Below are positions 32,139 to 39,966 of a stretch of 64,000 bases of DNA, one piece after another. The notes beneath the pieces are model-generated. The model was not told the DNA's origin, searched no databases, and was given only the letters and a program-made list of their open reading frames with translations. Each line of letters opens with the position of its first letter. Position 1 is the stretch's first letter. The translations under genes were made by a program, and so were the position numbers. This DNA is from Streptomyces sp. ML-6 (lineage in GTDB: Bacteria > Actinomycetota > Actinomycetes > Streptomycetales > Streptomycetaceae), in contig NZ_JAOTIK010000002.1 in the NCBI RefSeq assembly GCF_030116705.1, positions 868,001-932,000 of the forward strand, read 5' to 3'.

Positions 32139-33974
32139 TCAGTCGAGCTTCAGTGTGGGGTTGCGCAGATCGAGCCACGTCGCCAGGTCGAGAGACCGTT
32201 CCAGTACCGTCCGCTGCTGGAGGCTGATGGTGTCCTTGTCCGCCTTCATCGCCTCGCCCAGCCGCTCCCGGCTGCACAGTGCCAGCGCCGGGTGATCGCC
32301 GGCGAGCAGGTCGGAGACCTGGGACTGGATCGCCGCGAGGTACCGCGGGTCGAAGGTACTGGGGTAGCCGCTCTTCTTGCGGTCGGCCACGGCCGGCGGC
32401 AGCAGATCGCGTGTCGCGGCACGCAGAAGGCTCTTCTCCCTGCCGTCGAACGCCTTCAGCGACCACGGGGTGTTGAACACGTACTGCACGAGACGGTGGT
32501 CGCAGAACGGGACCCGCACTTCGAGCCCGGCCGCCATGCTCATCCGGTCCTTGCGATCCAGGAGGGGTTGCATCTTCCGCGTCACGTTCAGGTAGCAGAC
32601 CTGGCGCATCCGCTTCTCCAGGCCGGTCTCGCCCTCCTGCAGCGGGACCTCCTTCAGGGCGTCGAGGTAGTGGTCCTGGACGTAGGTCTCCAGATCGAGC
32701 CGACGTGACAGCTCGTCGCTCAGGAGGCCGCCCGCCTCGAAGAGGGAGCCCTTGCCCGCGAGCCAGGGAAAGGTGTCCGCGTAGCGGAACCTGTCCTCGT
32801 GGAACCACGGGTAGCCCCCGAACAACTCGTCCGCCGACTCCCCGGAGAGCGCCACCGTCGAGTGCTCGCGGACGGCCTTGAAGAGGAGATGGAGCGAGTT
32901 GTCGCGGTCGCCGATCCCGTTCGGGAAGTCCCGTGCGCCGACGGCCGCCCGTCGTACCTCCGGGTCGGCCAGCGCGCTGCCGTGGAGCAGGATGTCCCGG
33001 TGGTCGCTGCGTACGTGCTCGGCCACCGCGTGCGCGTACGGCGTGTCCAGGGTGGGGGCGAGGGCGATCGCCCTGAAGTTCTCCTCCTGGCCCGGGAAGT
33101 CCACGTTGAAGCTGCGGACCGTCTCCCCCTGCTCCCGGAGCCGCTGAGCCGCGATGGCGGTGATGACGGAGGAGTCCAGACCGCCCGAGAGCAGTGTGCA
33201 GCGGGGGACGTCCGCCACGAGCTGCCGGGAGATGCTGTCCTCCAGCAGCTCCCTGACACGCGCGACGGTGGTCTGCCGGTCATCCGTGTGGTCCTCGGCG
33301 TCGAGGCTCCAATAGGCGTACTCCCGCAGCCCGTTGACATCGACCACGGCGACGTGACCGGGGCGGAGCTCGCGCATCCCCTCCCAGATCGCGTGCCCCG
33401 GGGTCTTGGCGAAGGAGAACATCTCCCGCAGTCCGTCCAGGCCCACCACGGCGGAACAGAGCGGGTTCGCCAGAATCACCTTGGGCTCGGAGCCGAAGAG
33501 GACGCCGTCCTCGGTCTCGTAGTAGTAGAAGGGCTTGACGCCCAGCCTGTCCCTGACCATGACGAGCTTCTCGGTGCGCGTGTCCCAGACGGCGAAGGCG
33601 AACATGCCGTTCAGGTGTTCACCGATCGCCTCGCCCCACTCCACGTAGCCGCGGAGCACGACCTCGGTGTCCGACGCCGTGGTGAAACGGTGACCGCGGC
33701 GGCGGAGTTCGTCGCGCAGCTCGGTGTAGTCGTAGGTCTCTCCCGAATAGACCATCACCACGTCGCCGTCGCCGGTCCCCACCCTCATCGGCTGCGCACC
33801 GCCGGGCAGGTCGATGACGGCGAGCCGCCGATGGCCGAGGGCGGCGTGCCGGTCCACCCAGGTGTCTCCCGCGTCGGGACCGCGGCAGGCCATGGTGCCG
33901 TTCATGTCGTCGAGGACCTGCCGCTGCTGCGTCAGGTCCCGACGGTACGACACCCAGCCGGCGATACCGCACAT
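32139..33974 (-). CDS. asnB: Asparagine synthetase-like glutamine amidotransferase
   Basis: A 611-residue class II amidotransferase: the N-terminal Ntn glutaminase starts MCGIAGW with nucleophile Cys2, and the C-terminal ATP-pyrophosphatase domain carries LLSGGLDSS (about residue 255) and SGESADELFGGYPW. Both halves look complete. In antibiotic clusters such enzymes convert a carboxylate on the product to a primary amide. Tü 3010, a thiotetronate, ends in a carboxamide, so this gene fits that decoration. The gene heads a minus-strand group with ferredoxin and P450 genes. A housekeeping asnB elsewhere would be expected. Confidence 0.85.
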   Translation of the reverse strand: MCGIAGWVSYRRDLTQQRQVLDDMNGTMACRGPDAGDTWVDRHAALGHRRLAVIDLPGGAQPMRVGTGDGDVVMVYSGETYDYTELRDELRRRGHRFTTASDTEVVLRGYVEWGEAIGEHLNGMFAFAVWDTRTEKLVMVRDRLGVKPFYYYETEDGVLFGSEPKVILANPLCSAVVGLDGLREMFSFAKTPGHAIWEGMRELRPGHVAVVDVNGLREYAYWSLDAEDHTDDRQTTVARVRELLEDSISRQLVADVPRCTLLSGGLDSSVITAIAAQRLREQGETVRSFNVDFPGQEENFRAIALAPTLDTPYAHAVAEHVRSDHRDILLHGSALADPEVRRAAVGARDFPNGIGDRDNSLHLLFKAVREHSTVALSGESADELFGGYPWFHEDRFRYADTFPWLAGKGSLFEAGGLLSDELSRRLDLETYVQDHYLDALKEVPLQEGETGLEKRMRQVCYLNVTRKMQPLLDRKDRMSMAAGLEVRVPFCDHRLVQYVFNTPWSLKAFDGREKSLLRAATRDLLPPAVADRKKSGYPSTFDPRYLAAIQSQVSDLLAGDHPALALCSRERLGEAMKADKDTISLQQRTVLERSLDLATWLDLRNPTLKLD

Positions 33975-34044
33975 GGCGATCAGTCCTTCCCTCGAAGATG
34001 GTCACATCACGTTCGACCCCGGCAACCGGTGCCGCCACTCGGTG

Positions 34045-34233
34045 TCATGCCACATGGATCACATCTGCCGGGCAGATGGCGATGGAGTCCTCGACCGCGC
34101 CCCGCAGCTCCTCGGGAGGCGTGGGGTCCAGAAGGATCACGATGCCGTCTTCGTCCTGGTCGAAGATCTCCGGCGCGACCAGTACGCACTGTCCGGCGCC
34201 GCAGCACATGTCCGTGTCGATGGAAATTCTCAT
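34045..34233 (-). CDS. Ferredoxin, [3Fe-4S] P450-type
   Basis: A 62-residue ferredoxin (MRISIDTDMCCGAGQCVLVAPEIF, then DSIAICPADVI). The Cys pattern C-x5-C with a distant CP is that of [3Fe-4S] ferredoxins that reduce bacterial P450s. It lies 42 bp downstream of the P450 gene (34276-35496) and in the same direction, so it should serve that P450 and possibly the second one at 43503. GGAGG lies just before the ATG at 34233. Confidence 0.9.
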   Translation of the reverse strand: MRISIDTDMCCGAGQCVLVAPEIFDQDEDGIVILLDPTPPEELRGAVEDSIAICPADVIHVA

Positions 34234-34275
34234 GGTTCTCCTCCTCAGGTGCCGACTCGGTGGTTTGCCGGCCGG

Positions 34276-35496
34276 TCACCAGGTGACCGGAAGCGCATGG
34301 CAGCCGTAGACCAACATGTCGCTGCGGAACGGGACTTCCGTGAAATCCACTGCCAGCCGCAGCCCCGGGAAGCGGGCCAGCAGCGTGTTCAGGGCAATCT
34401 CCAGCTCGGCACGGGCCAAGGACTGGCCCAGGCACTGATGCACGCCGTACCCGAAGGCGATGTGGTGCTGGGCGTTCCGGCGCCGGATGTCGACGGTGTC
34501 GCCGTCGGGGAACTGCTCGGGGTCCCGATTGGCGGAGGCGACGGCACAGATGATTCCCTCGCCCGCCCTGATGAGCCGGCCGCCCACTTCGACATCCGCG
34601 ATGGCGGCCCGCCGCGGCCCGCTGCGCGTGATGCTGTGGAACCGCAGCATTTCCTCCACGGTTCCCGGCATCAAGGAGGGGTCCTTGCGCAGTTCGTCGG
34701 CTGCCGACGGATTCTGGAACAGCGTCAGCGCGCCGAGCCCGATCATGTTGGCGGTGGTCTCGTGCCCCGCGATCAACAGCAGCGTGGCCGTCCCCGTCAC
34801 CTCTTCCCGGGTCAACTGGCCCTCGCGCATCCGATCGTGGACCAGCTCGCTGAGGATGTCGTCGCCCGGGTTCTCCTCCTTGCCGGCGACGAGGTGGCCC
34901 AGGTAGGTGCGCAGTTCCTTACGGGCCGCGGTGCGTTCGTCCTCCGTGTTCACCCGGGAGAGCACGGTGGCGGTGATCGACTGGAAGAGGTCCCGGTCCT
35001 CGTACGGCACACCGAGCAGCAGGCTGATGACGAGAGACGGAAGCGGAAGCGCCAGGGACCGGACCAGGTCCACGGAGCCGCCGGATCCGTCCTTGCGTTT
35101 CTGTTCCTCCATCTCGTCGCACAGCTGGTCGGTGATCTGCTGGATGCGGGGGCGCAGCCGGGACACACTCTTCACGGTGAAGGCGTGCGTCAGCATCCGG
35201 CGCCGGCGGCCGTGCTCAGGAGGGTCGGTGCGGATGAGGCTGGCGCCCTCGCCCGCGGTCACCATTCCGCTCCGGGGAAACCCTGGAGCGTTCACGTCGG
35301 AACTGAACCGGGGATCCGACAGGGCGCTGCGGATGTCCGAGTAGCGCGTCAGCAGCCACGCCCAGCTCTTGTCCGCCAGTGCGACACGACTGACCGGCTG
35401 TTCGATACGGAGTTTCGCGTATTCCTGCGGCGGGGAGAAGGGACAGCCCGGCGGGGGCTCGGCGGGCAGAGGAGGGAGTGCCTTCAACGGATCCAT
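34276..35496 (-). CDS. Cytochrome P450 (CYP105-like)
   Basis: A 406-residue bacterial P450: I-helix LLIAGHETTANMIG, K-helix EEMLRFHS, and heme loop FGYGVHQCLGQSLARAEL with the axial cysteine. The N-terminal PPGCPFSPPQEYAKLR is typical of CYP105-like actinobacterial enzymes. The ATG at 35496 follows AAGGA. It pairs with the adjacent ferredoxin gene. In thiotetronate pathways P450s act on the side chain and on the carbon that receives sulfur; which step this one performs cannot be read from sequence. Confidence 0.92.
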   Translation of the reverse strand: MDPLKALPPLPAEPPPGCPFSPPQEYAKLRIEQPVSRVALADKSWAWLLTRYSDIRSALSDPRFSSDVNAPGFPRSGMVTAGEGASLIRTDPPEHGRRRRMLTHAFTVKSVSRLRPRIQQITDQLCDEMEEQKRKDGSGGSVDLVRSLALPLPSLVISLLLGVPYEDRDLFQSITATVLSRVNTEDERTAARKELRTYLGHLVAGKEENPGDDILSELVHDRMREGQLTREEVTGTATLLLIAGHETTANMIGLGALTLFQNPSAADELRKDPSLMPGTVEEMLRFHSITRSGPRRAAIADVEVGGRLIRAGEGIICAVASANRDPEQFPDGDTVDIRRRNAQHHIAFGYGVHQCLGQSLARAELEIALNTLLARFPGLRLAVDFTEVPFRSDMLVYGCHALPVTW

Positions 35497-35832
35497 GTCA
35501 GTCCTTACGTCGTTGTCGTCCTGGAGCGAGCCGGTGATTCCCTCGGGGCGGGGAGGTTCCCGTGCTCGTTCCGTCCCCGAACCCCGCGAGCATCGCCCCG
35601 TCGGTCTGGTGCGGGAGGAAGCGGCGGAGCTCTTCCGGGGGGACGCGAGGGGGCGTGGGCAAGCCGTGAACGGCACGGGGGAGTTCCCGCGTCACGTGGT
35701 CACGGACCTCACGACCTGCGGTCGGTCCACTCCCGGGCGGTGCCGGTCGGGGCCGCCGGCTCCCCGATGCCGGCCGTACGTCTCGGCAGGAAGGAACCGG
35801 TGCCCGATCGCCCGAAATGCCCCGCGTTTTCC
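35497..35832. other. Gap between thioesterase and P450 genes
   Basis: 336 bp with no convincing reading frame on either strand. Both neighbours read leftward, so the promoter of the P450-ferredoxin-asnB group should lie near 35500-35560. No TAGGGG-type element of the kind seen at the other cluster 2 promoters was found here. Confidence 0.45.
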
Positions 35833-36594
35833 TCACCGGTGGCCGGCACCACGGAGGGTGCGCTCGATTTCGACGGCCATGTCTTCCTGGCCGTCGACGA
35901 GATAGAAGTGACCTCCCGAGAAGACGTCCAGTTCGAAAGGTCCCTCCGTGTGGTCGCTCCAATGGTGCAGTTCGCCGACTTCCACTCGTGGATCCGAGAA
36001 ACCCGTGAAACCGCGGATGGGGCATTTCAGAACGGGGCCGGGGGTGTATTCATACGTCTCCGCGGCGTGGTAATCGCTCCGAATCGCGGGGAGAAACATC
36101 TTGAGTACGTCCGCGTCGCCGAACATTTCCGAGCCGGTGCCGTCGAGTGCGCGGATGTCATCGGCCATCTCCTCGTCCGAGAGCCGGTGCAGTCCCTTGT
36201 CGACATTGCGGTGGGGGGCGGGCCGCCCGGAGACGAAGAGGGCTTCGGGCGGCTTTCCGTCCGACTGCAGCCTCAGCGCGACCTCGTAGGCGAGCGTCGC
36301 GCCCATGCTGTGTCCGAACAGGGCGTAGGGGCCGTCGAGGCATGGCCCCACCGCCTCCACGACGCGGTCGGCCAGCTCGTGAATGTGCGGAATATTGGCT
36401 TCGGACCTGCGGTCCTGGCGCCCCGGGTACTGCATGGACCACACGTCGATCTCCGGAGCCAGCCTGTGCGAGAACGGAAAGAAGAAGCTGGCGGACCCGC
36501 CTGAATGAGGGAAACAGAGCAGCCGGTATCGAGCCTCGGGCGAAGGATGGAACCTGCGCACCCAAGCTGTTTCTTCCACGGGATTACCCACCAC
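35833..36594 (-). CDS. Type II thioesterase (alpha/beta hydrolase)
   Basis: A 253-residue editing thioesterase: RLLCFPHSGGSASFFFPFS oxyanion strand, nucleophile serine in LFGHSMGA, catalytic Asp region FSDPRVEV and the His in SGGHFYLVD. Such proteins clear mis-primed or stalled acyl chains from PKS/NRPS carriers. The PKS here has no integrated thioesterase, so release occurs elsewhere (Cy domain chemistry). The GTG at 36594 has GGAG eight bases upstream. It diverges from the crotonyl-CoA carboxylase/reductase gene across a control region with LAL-type elements. Confidence 0.9.
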   Translation of the reverse strand: MVGNPVEETAWVRRFHPSPEARYRLLCFPHSGGSASFFFPFSHRLAPEIDVWSMQYPGRQDRRSEANIPHIHELADRVVEAVGPCLDGPYALFGHSMGATLAYEVALRLQSDGKPPEALFVSGRPAPHRNVDKGLHRLSDEEMADDIRALDGTGSEMFGDADVLKMFLPAIRSDYHAAETYEYTPGPVLKCPIRGFTGFSDPRVEVGELHHWSDHTEGPFELDVFSGGHFYLVDGQEDMAVEIERTLRGAGHR

Positions 36595-36680
36595 GCCGCG
36601 CACTCCAAATCATTCTTCCCAATGAACCGGGCGAAGCCTCGCGGTTGCACATGATGCCCGGACGGCATGACAGCAGCAAT

Positions 36681-36748
36681 CCCCCTACTCCCGAGGAGCG
36701 GGCCGGTAGGGGGGCAGGTGAAACCGGTCGTCGGCAGTAGGGGATTTC
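36681..36748. promoter_or_regulatory. Divergent control region with TAGGGG elements
   Basis: CCCCCTAC (36681-36688) and GTAGGGGG (36706-36713) form an inverted pair, and a further AGTAGGGGATTTC lies at 36736-36748, all between the thioesterase and ccr starts. The same core recurs at 42561-42684 between the LAL gene and the PKS operon. LAL regulators such as PimM bind a palindromic CTxGGGAWWTCCC-type box, and AGTAGGGGATTTC resembles half to two thirds of it. Confidence 0.5.
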
Positions 36749-36825
36749 GGTGCGAAAGGACCCTGCTTAACCTCTGGCGAGAAGGGCGTGCACTGCCCCA
36801 CCTCGCACTCGCCCCCGGAGGAAAC

Positions 36826-38172
36826 GTGAAGGAAATAGTCGATGCCATCGTCTCCACCGAGGCGACGCCCGACGACTACGCGGCGCTGCCACTCCCCGAC
36901 AGCTACCGAGGCATCGCCGTCCGCAAGACGGACATCGGAATGTTCGATGGACTGGACTCGGGGGTGAAGGATCCCCGCAAATCCCTTCAGCTCATGGATG
37001 TCCCGGTGCCGGAGCTCGGGCCCGGCGAGGCCCTGGTCGCCGTCATGGCGAGCTCGGTGAACTACAACACCGTCTGGACCTCGATCTTCGAGCCGATGCC
37101 GACCTTCGGCTTCCTGGAGCGGTACGGGAAGCTCAGCGACCTGGCCCGGCGCCACGACCTGCCGTACCACGTCATCGGCTCCGACCTGGCGGGCGTCGTC
37201 CTGCGCACCGGGCCCGGCGTCAACGCCTGGAACCCCGGGGACGAGGTCGTCGCGCACTGCCTGTCGGTGGAGCTGGAGTCCTCCGACGGCCACAACGACA
37301 CGATGCTCGACCCCGAGCAGCGCATCTGGGGCTTCGAGACCAACTTCGGCGGCCTGGCCGAGCTCGCGCTGGTGAAGTCGAACCAGCTGATGCCCAAGCC
37401 GCGGCACCTGAGCTGGGAGGAGGCCGCGGCCCCGGGCCTGGTGAACTCGACCGCCTACCGCCAGCTCGTCTCGCGCAACGGGGCCGGCATGAAGCAGGGC
37501 GACAACGTGCTGATCTGGGGCGCCAGCGGCGGACTCGGCTCGTACGCGACCCAGTTCGCCCTGGCCGGCGGCGCCAACCCGGTCTGCGTGGTCTCCTCGC
37601 CGCAGAAGGCGGAGATCTGCCGGCGGATGGGCGCCGGGGCGATCATCGACCGCAGCGCCGAGGACTACAAGTTCTGGAAGGACGAGCACACCCAGGACCC
37701 GCGCGAGTGGAAGCGCTTCGGCAAGCGCATCCGCGAGCTGACCGGCGGCGAGGACGTGGACATCGTCTTCGAGCACCCCGGCCGCGAGACCTTCGGCGCC
37801 TCCGTCTACGTCACCCGCAAGGGCGGCACCATCGTCACCTGCGCCTCCACCTCCGGCTACCACCACGAGTACGACAACCGCTACCTGTGGATGTCGCTGA
37901 AGAGGATCGTCGGCTCGCACTTCGCCAACTACCGCGAGGCCTGGGAGGCCAACCGCCTGGTCGCCAAGGGAAAGATCCACCCCACCCTCTCCAAGGTCTA
38001 CTCCCTGGAGGAGACCGGCCAGGCCGCCTACGACGTCCACCGCAACCTCCACCAGGGCAAGGTCGGCGTGCTGGCCCTGGCCCCCCGCGAGGGACTCGGC
38101 GTCCGGGACCGGGAGATGCGCGAGAAGCACATCGACGCCATCAACCTGTTCCGCACACCACCACGGACCTGA
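36826..38172 (+). CDS. ccr: Crotonyl-CoA carboxylase/reductase
   Basis: A 448-residue medium-chain dehydrogenase/reductase, full length for CCR. The signature regions are clear: GSDLAGVVLRTGPGVNAWNPGD, RIWGFETNFGGLAELALVKS, WGASGGLGSYATQFALAGG for the NADPH site, and FEHPGRETFGASV. CCR reductively carboxylates crotonyl-CoA (or longer enoyl-CoAs) to ethylmalonyl-CoA (or alkylmalonyl-CoA). In this cluster it would supply an ethyl-branched extender to the single PKS module. The GTG has GGAGGAAAC immediately upstream. Next comes the hydroxyacyl-CoA dehydrogenase, which makes its precursor. Confidence 0.95.
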   Translation: MKEIVDAIVSTEATPDDYAALPLPDSYRGIAVRKTDIGMFDGLDSGVKDPRKSLQLMDVPVPELGPGEALVAVMASSVNYNTVWTSIFEPMPTFGFLERYGKLSDLARRHDLPYHVIGSDLAGVVLRTGPGVNAWNPGDEVVAHCLSVELESSDGHNDTMLDPEQRIWGFETNFGGLAELALVKSNQLMPKPRHLSWEEAAAPGLVNSTAYRQLVSRNGAGMKQGDNVLIWGASGGLGSYATQFALAGGANPVCVVSSPQKAEICRRMGAGAIIDRSAEDYKFWKDEHTQDPREWKRFGKRIRELTGGEDVDIVFEHPGRETFGASVYVTRKGGTIVTCASTSGYHHEYDNRYLWMSLKRIVGSHFANYREAWEANRLVAKGKIHPTLSKVYSLEETGQAAYDVHRNLHQGKVGVLALAPREGLGVRDREMREKHIDAINLFRTPPRT

Positions 38173-38212
38173 GCATCCGGAACCCAAGCCGATGAGAACC
38201 AGGGGAACAGCC

Positions 38213-39958
38213 GTGCAGGACATAGTGGGACCCGGCCGTGCCGTCGGAATCGTGGGACTCGGGACGGTCGGCGAGTCGTTGTTGAACATGGTGGCCGCCA
38301 CCGGGTGCCCGGTGGTCGGCGTGGACCACGACCCGGATGTCATCACCCGGGTCGGGCAACGCCTCAAGCACACGGGCGGCGACGAGACCGGGGAGCCCGC
38401 CGCCTGCACGCTGACCACCGAGATCACCGCGCTGGCCGGTGCCGGTGTCGTGGTGGAGGCGGTGGCCGAGGATCCGGCCGCCAAACGCGACGTGCTTCGC
38501 CGGCTGCGTCAGGTCTGCCCGCCCGATACGGCGATCGTCACCACCACCTCCGCACTGCCTCTCTTCCCCCTCGCCACCGCCTCGGGGTGCCCCGACCGCA
38601 TCGCCGGCCTTCGCATGCTGCGCCCGCCGGCGAGGGGAAGGTGTGCCGAAGTCGTACGCACCTCACTGACATCCGACGAAACGGCCGATGCGGCGGAACG
38701 CCTCACGACGGCCATCGGCCTCGAACCCGCCGTTCTCGGGCAATGCGCGAGTGATACCGCCACCCGGCTCGTCCACCCCTGTCTCAACCGCGCCGTCGCC
38801 ATGGTCGTGGAGGGTTTCGCTTCCCCCCGCGACATCGACACCGCCATGCGGCTCGGCTGCGGACTGCCGTCCGGGCCGTTGGAGCTGATCGACGAGCTGG
38901 GCGTGGACAGGGTTCACGACTACCTGGAGTCCCGTTGGCGCCGCACCGGCGAGGAGGCATTCCGCCCGGTGCCGCTCCTGACCTCGATGCTTCGAAGGGG
39001 CCTCCTGGGAAGGAGGACCGGCCAGGGCTTTTACGGTCACGACGGCCAAGGACTGCCGGGCGCGCCGGCCCCCGGCGAGGAGGACCGTGCGCAATCGCCG
39101 GCGGCCGACCGGCCCGTGGGCCACGTCGGTGTGTTCGGTTCCGGCACGATGGCGCGGGGCATCGCGGAGGTGTGTGCCACGTCAGGGCTCCGCGTCACCT
39201 TGGTGGCTCGCAGCACCGACAAGGCCCGAAGTGCCACGACGGCCATCGAGGCATCGCTGGTCAGGGCGGTGCGCAGGGGCAGGATCACCCCGGCCCGAAA
39301 AGGGGCGGCGTGCGCCGCGCTCGCCACCGTCGACGACGTCTCGGCACTCGTCGACTGCGACCTGGTCATCGAGGCCGTCGCGGAGGACCTCCAGGTCAAG
39401 CGCGGCGTTTTCGCGCAGCTCGGAGCGGTGTGCCGGCCCGGCGCGATCCTGGCCACCACCACCTCCAGCCTGTCCGTCGCGGCCTGTACCGCTCCGGCCG
39501 GCCGCCCCGGGGAAACGCTGGGCCTGCACTTCTTCAACCCCGCGCCGGTGATGAAACTGGTGGAACTGGTGCGGACACCGGACACGGCCGACCAGGTGAT
39601 GGACGTGGGCCGCGCGTTCTGTGCCGGCCTCGGCAAGGTGTCCGTGGCCTGCCCCGACCGGGCCGGTTTCATCGTCAACCGGCTCCTCTTCCCCTACCTC
39701 GCGGACGCGGTGCGGCTGCTGGACGACGCAGCTCTCGACGTCGTGGCGCTCGACACCGCGGTGCAACGGGGATTCGGACACCCGATGGGACCGTTCGCTC
39801 TGCTCGACGTCATCGGCCTGGACGTCTCCCTGGCGATCCTGGAACGCCTGCACGCCGCGTTCCCCGGGGCCGGCTGCGAACCGCCGGCCGTGCTCCGGGA
39901 GTTGGTGAACGGAGGTCACCTCGGGCGCAAGACGGGCCGGGGGCTGCGCAGGGCGTGA
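38213..39958 (+). CDS. Two-module 3-hydroxyacyl-CoA dehydrogenase, N-terminal module degenerate
   Basis: A 581-residue fusion of two 3-hydroxybutyryl-CoA dehydrogenase-like modules. The C-terminal module (about 300-581) is canonical: GVFGSGTMARGIAEV for NAD(P), LGLHFFNPAPVMKLVELV with catalytic H439, and CPDRAGFIVNRLLFPYL. The N-terminal module (1-285) keeps GIVGLGTVGESLLN, but HFFNP is replaced by LRMLRPP, so the catalytic His is absent. It would reduce acetoacetyl-CoA to hydroxybutyryl-CoA on the way to crotonyl-CoA for CCR. The GTG at 38213 is preferred because AGGGGAA lies five bases upstream; the ATG at 38192 is an alternative. Confidence 0.85.
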   Translation: MQDIVGPGRAVGIVGLGTVGESLLNMVAATGCPVVGVDHDPDVITRVGQRLKHTGGDETGEPAACTLTTEITALAGAGVVVEAVAEDPAAKRDVLRRLRQVCPPDTAIVTTTSALPLFPLATASGCPDRIAGLRMLRPPARGRCAEVVRTSLTSDETADAAERLTTAIGLEPAVLGQCASDTATRLVHPCLNRAVAMVVEGFASPRDIDTAMRLGCGLPSGPLELIDELGVDRVHDYLESRWRRTGEEAFRPVPLLTSMLRRGLLGRRTGQGFYGHDGQGLPGAPAPGEEDRAQSPAADRPVGHVGVFGSGTMARGIAEVCATSGLRVTLVARSTDKARSATTAIEASLVRAVRRGRITPARKGAACAALATVDDVSALVDCDLVIEAVAEDLQVKRGVFAQLGAVCRPGAILATTTSSLSVAACTAPAGRPGETLGLHFFNPAPVMKLVELVRTPDTADQVMDVGRAFCAGLGKVSVACPDRAGFIVNRLLFPYLADAVRLLDDAALDVVALDTAVQRGFGHPMGPFALLDVIGLDVSLAILERLHAAFPGAGCEPPAVLRELVNGGHLGRKTGRGLRRA

Positions 39959-39966
39959 GATCCCGC

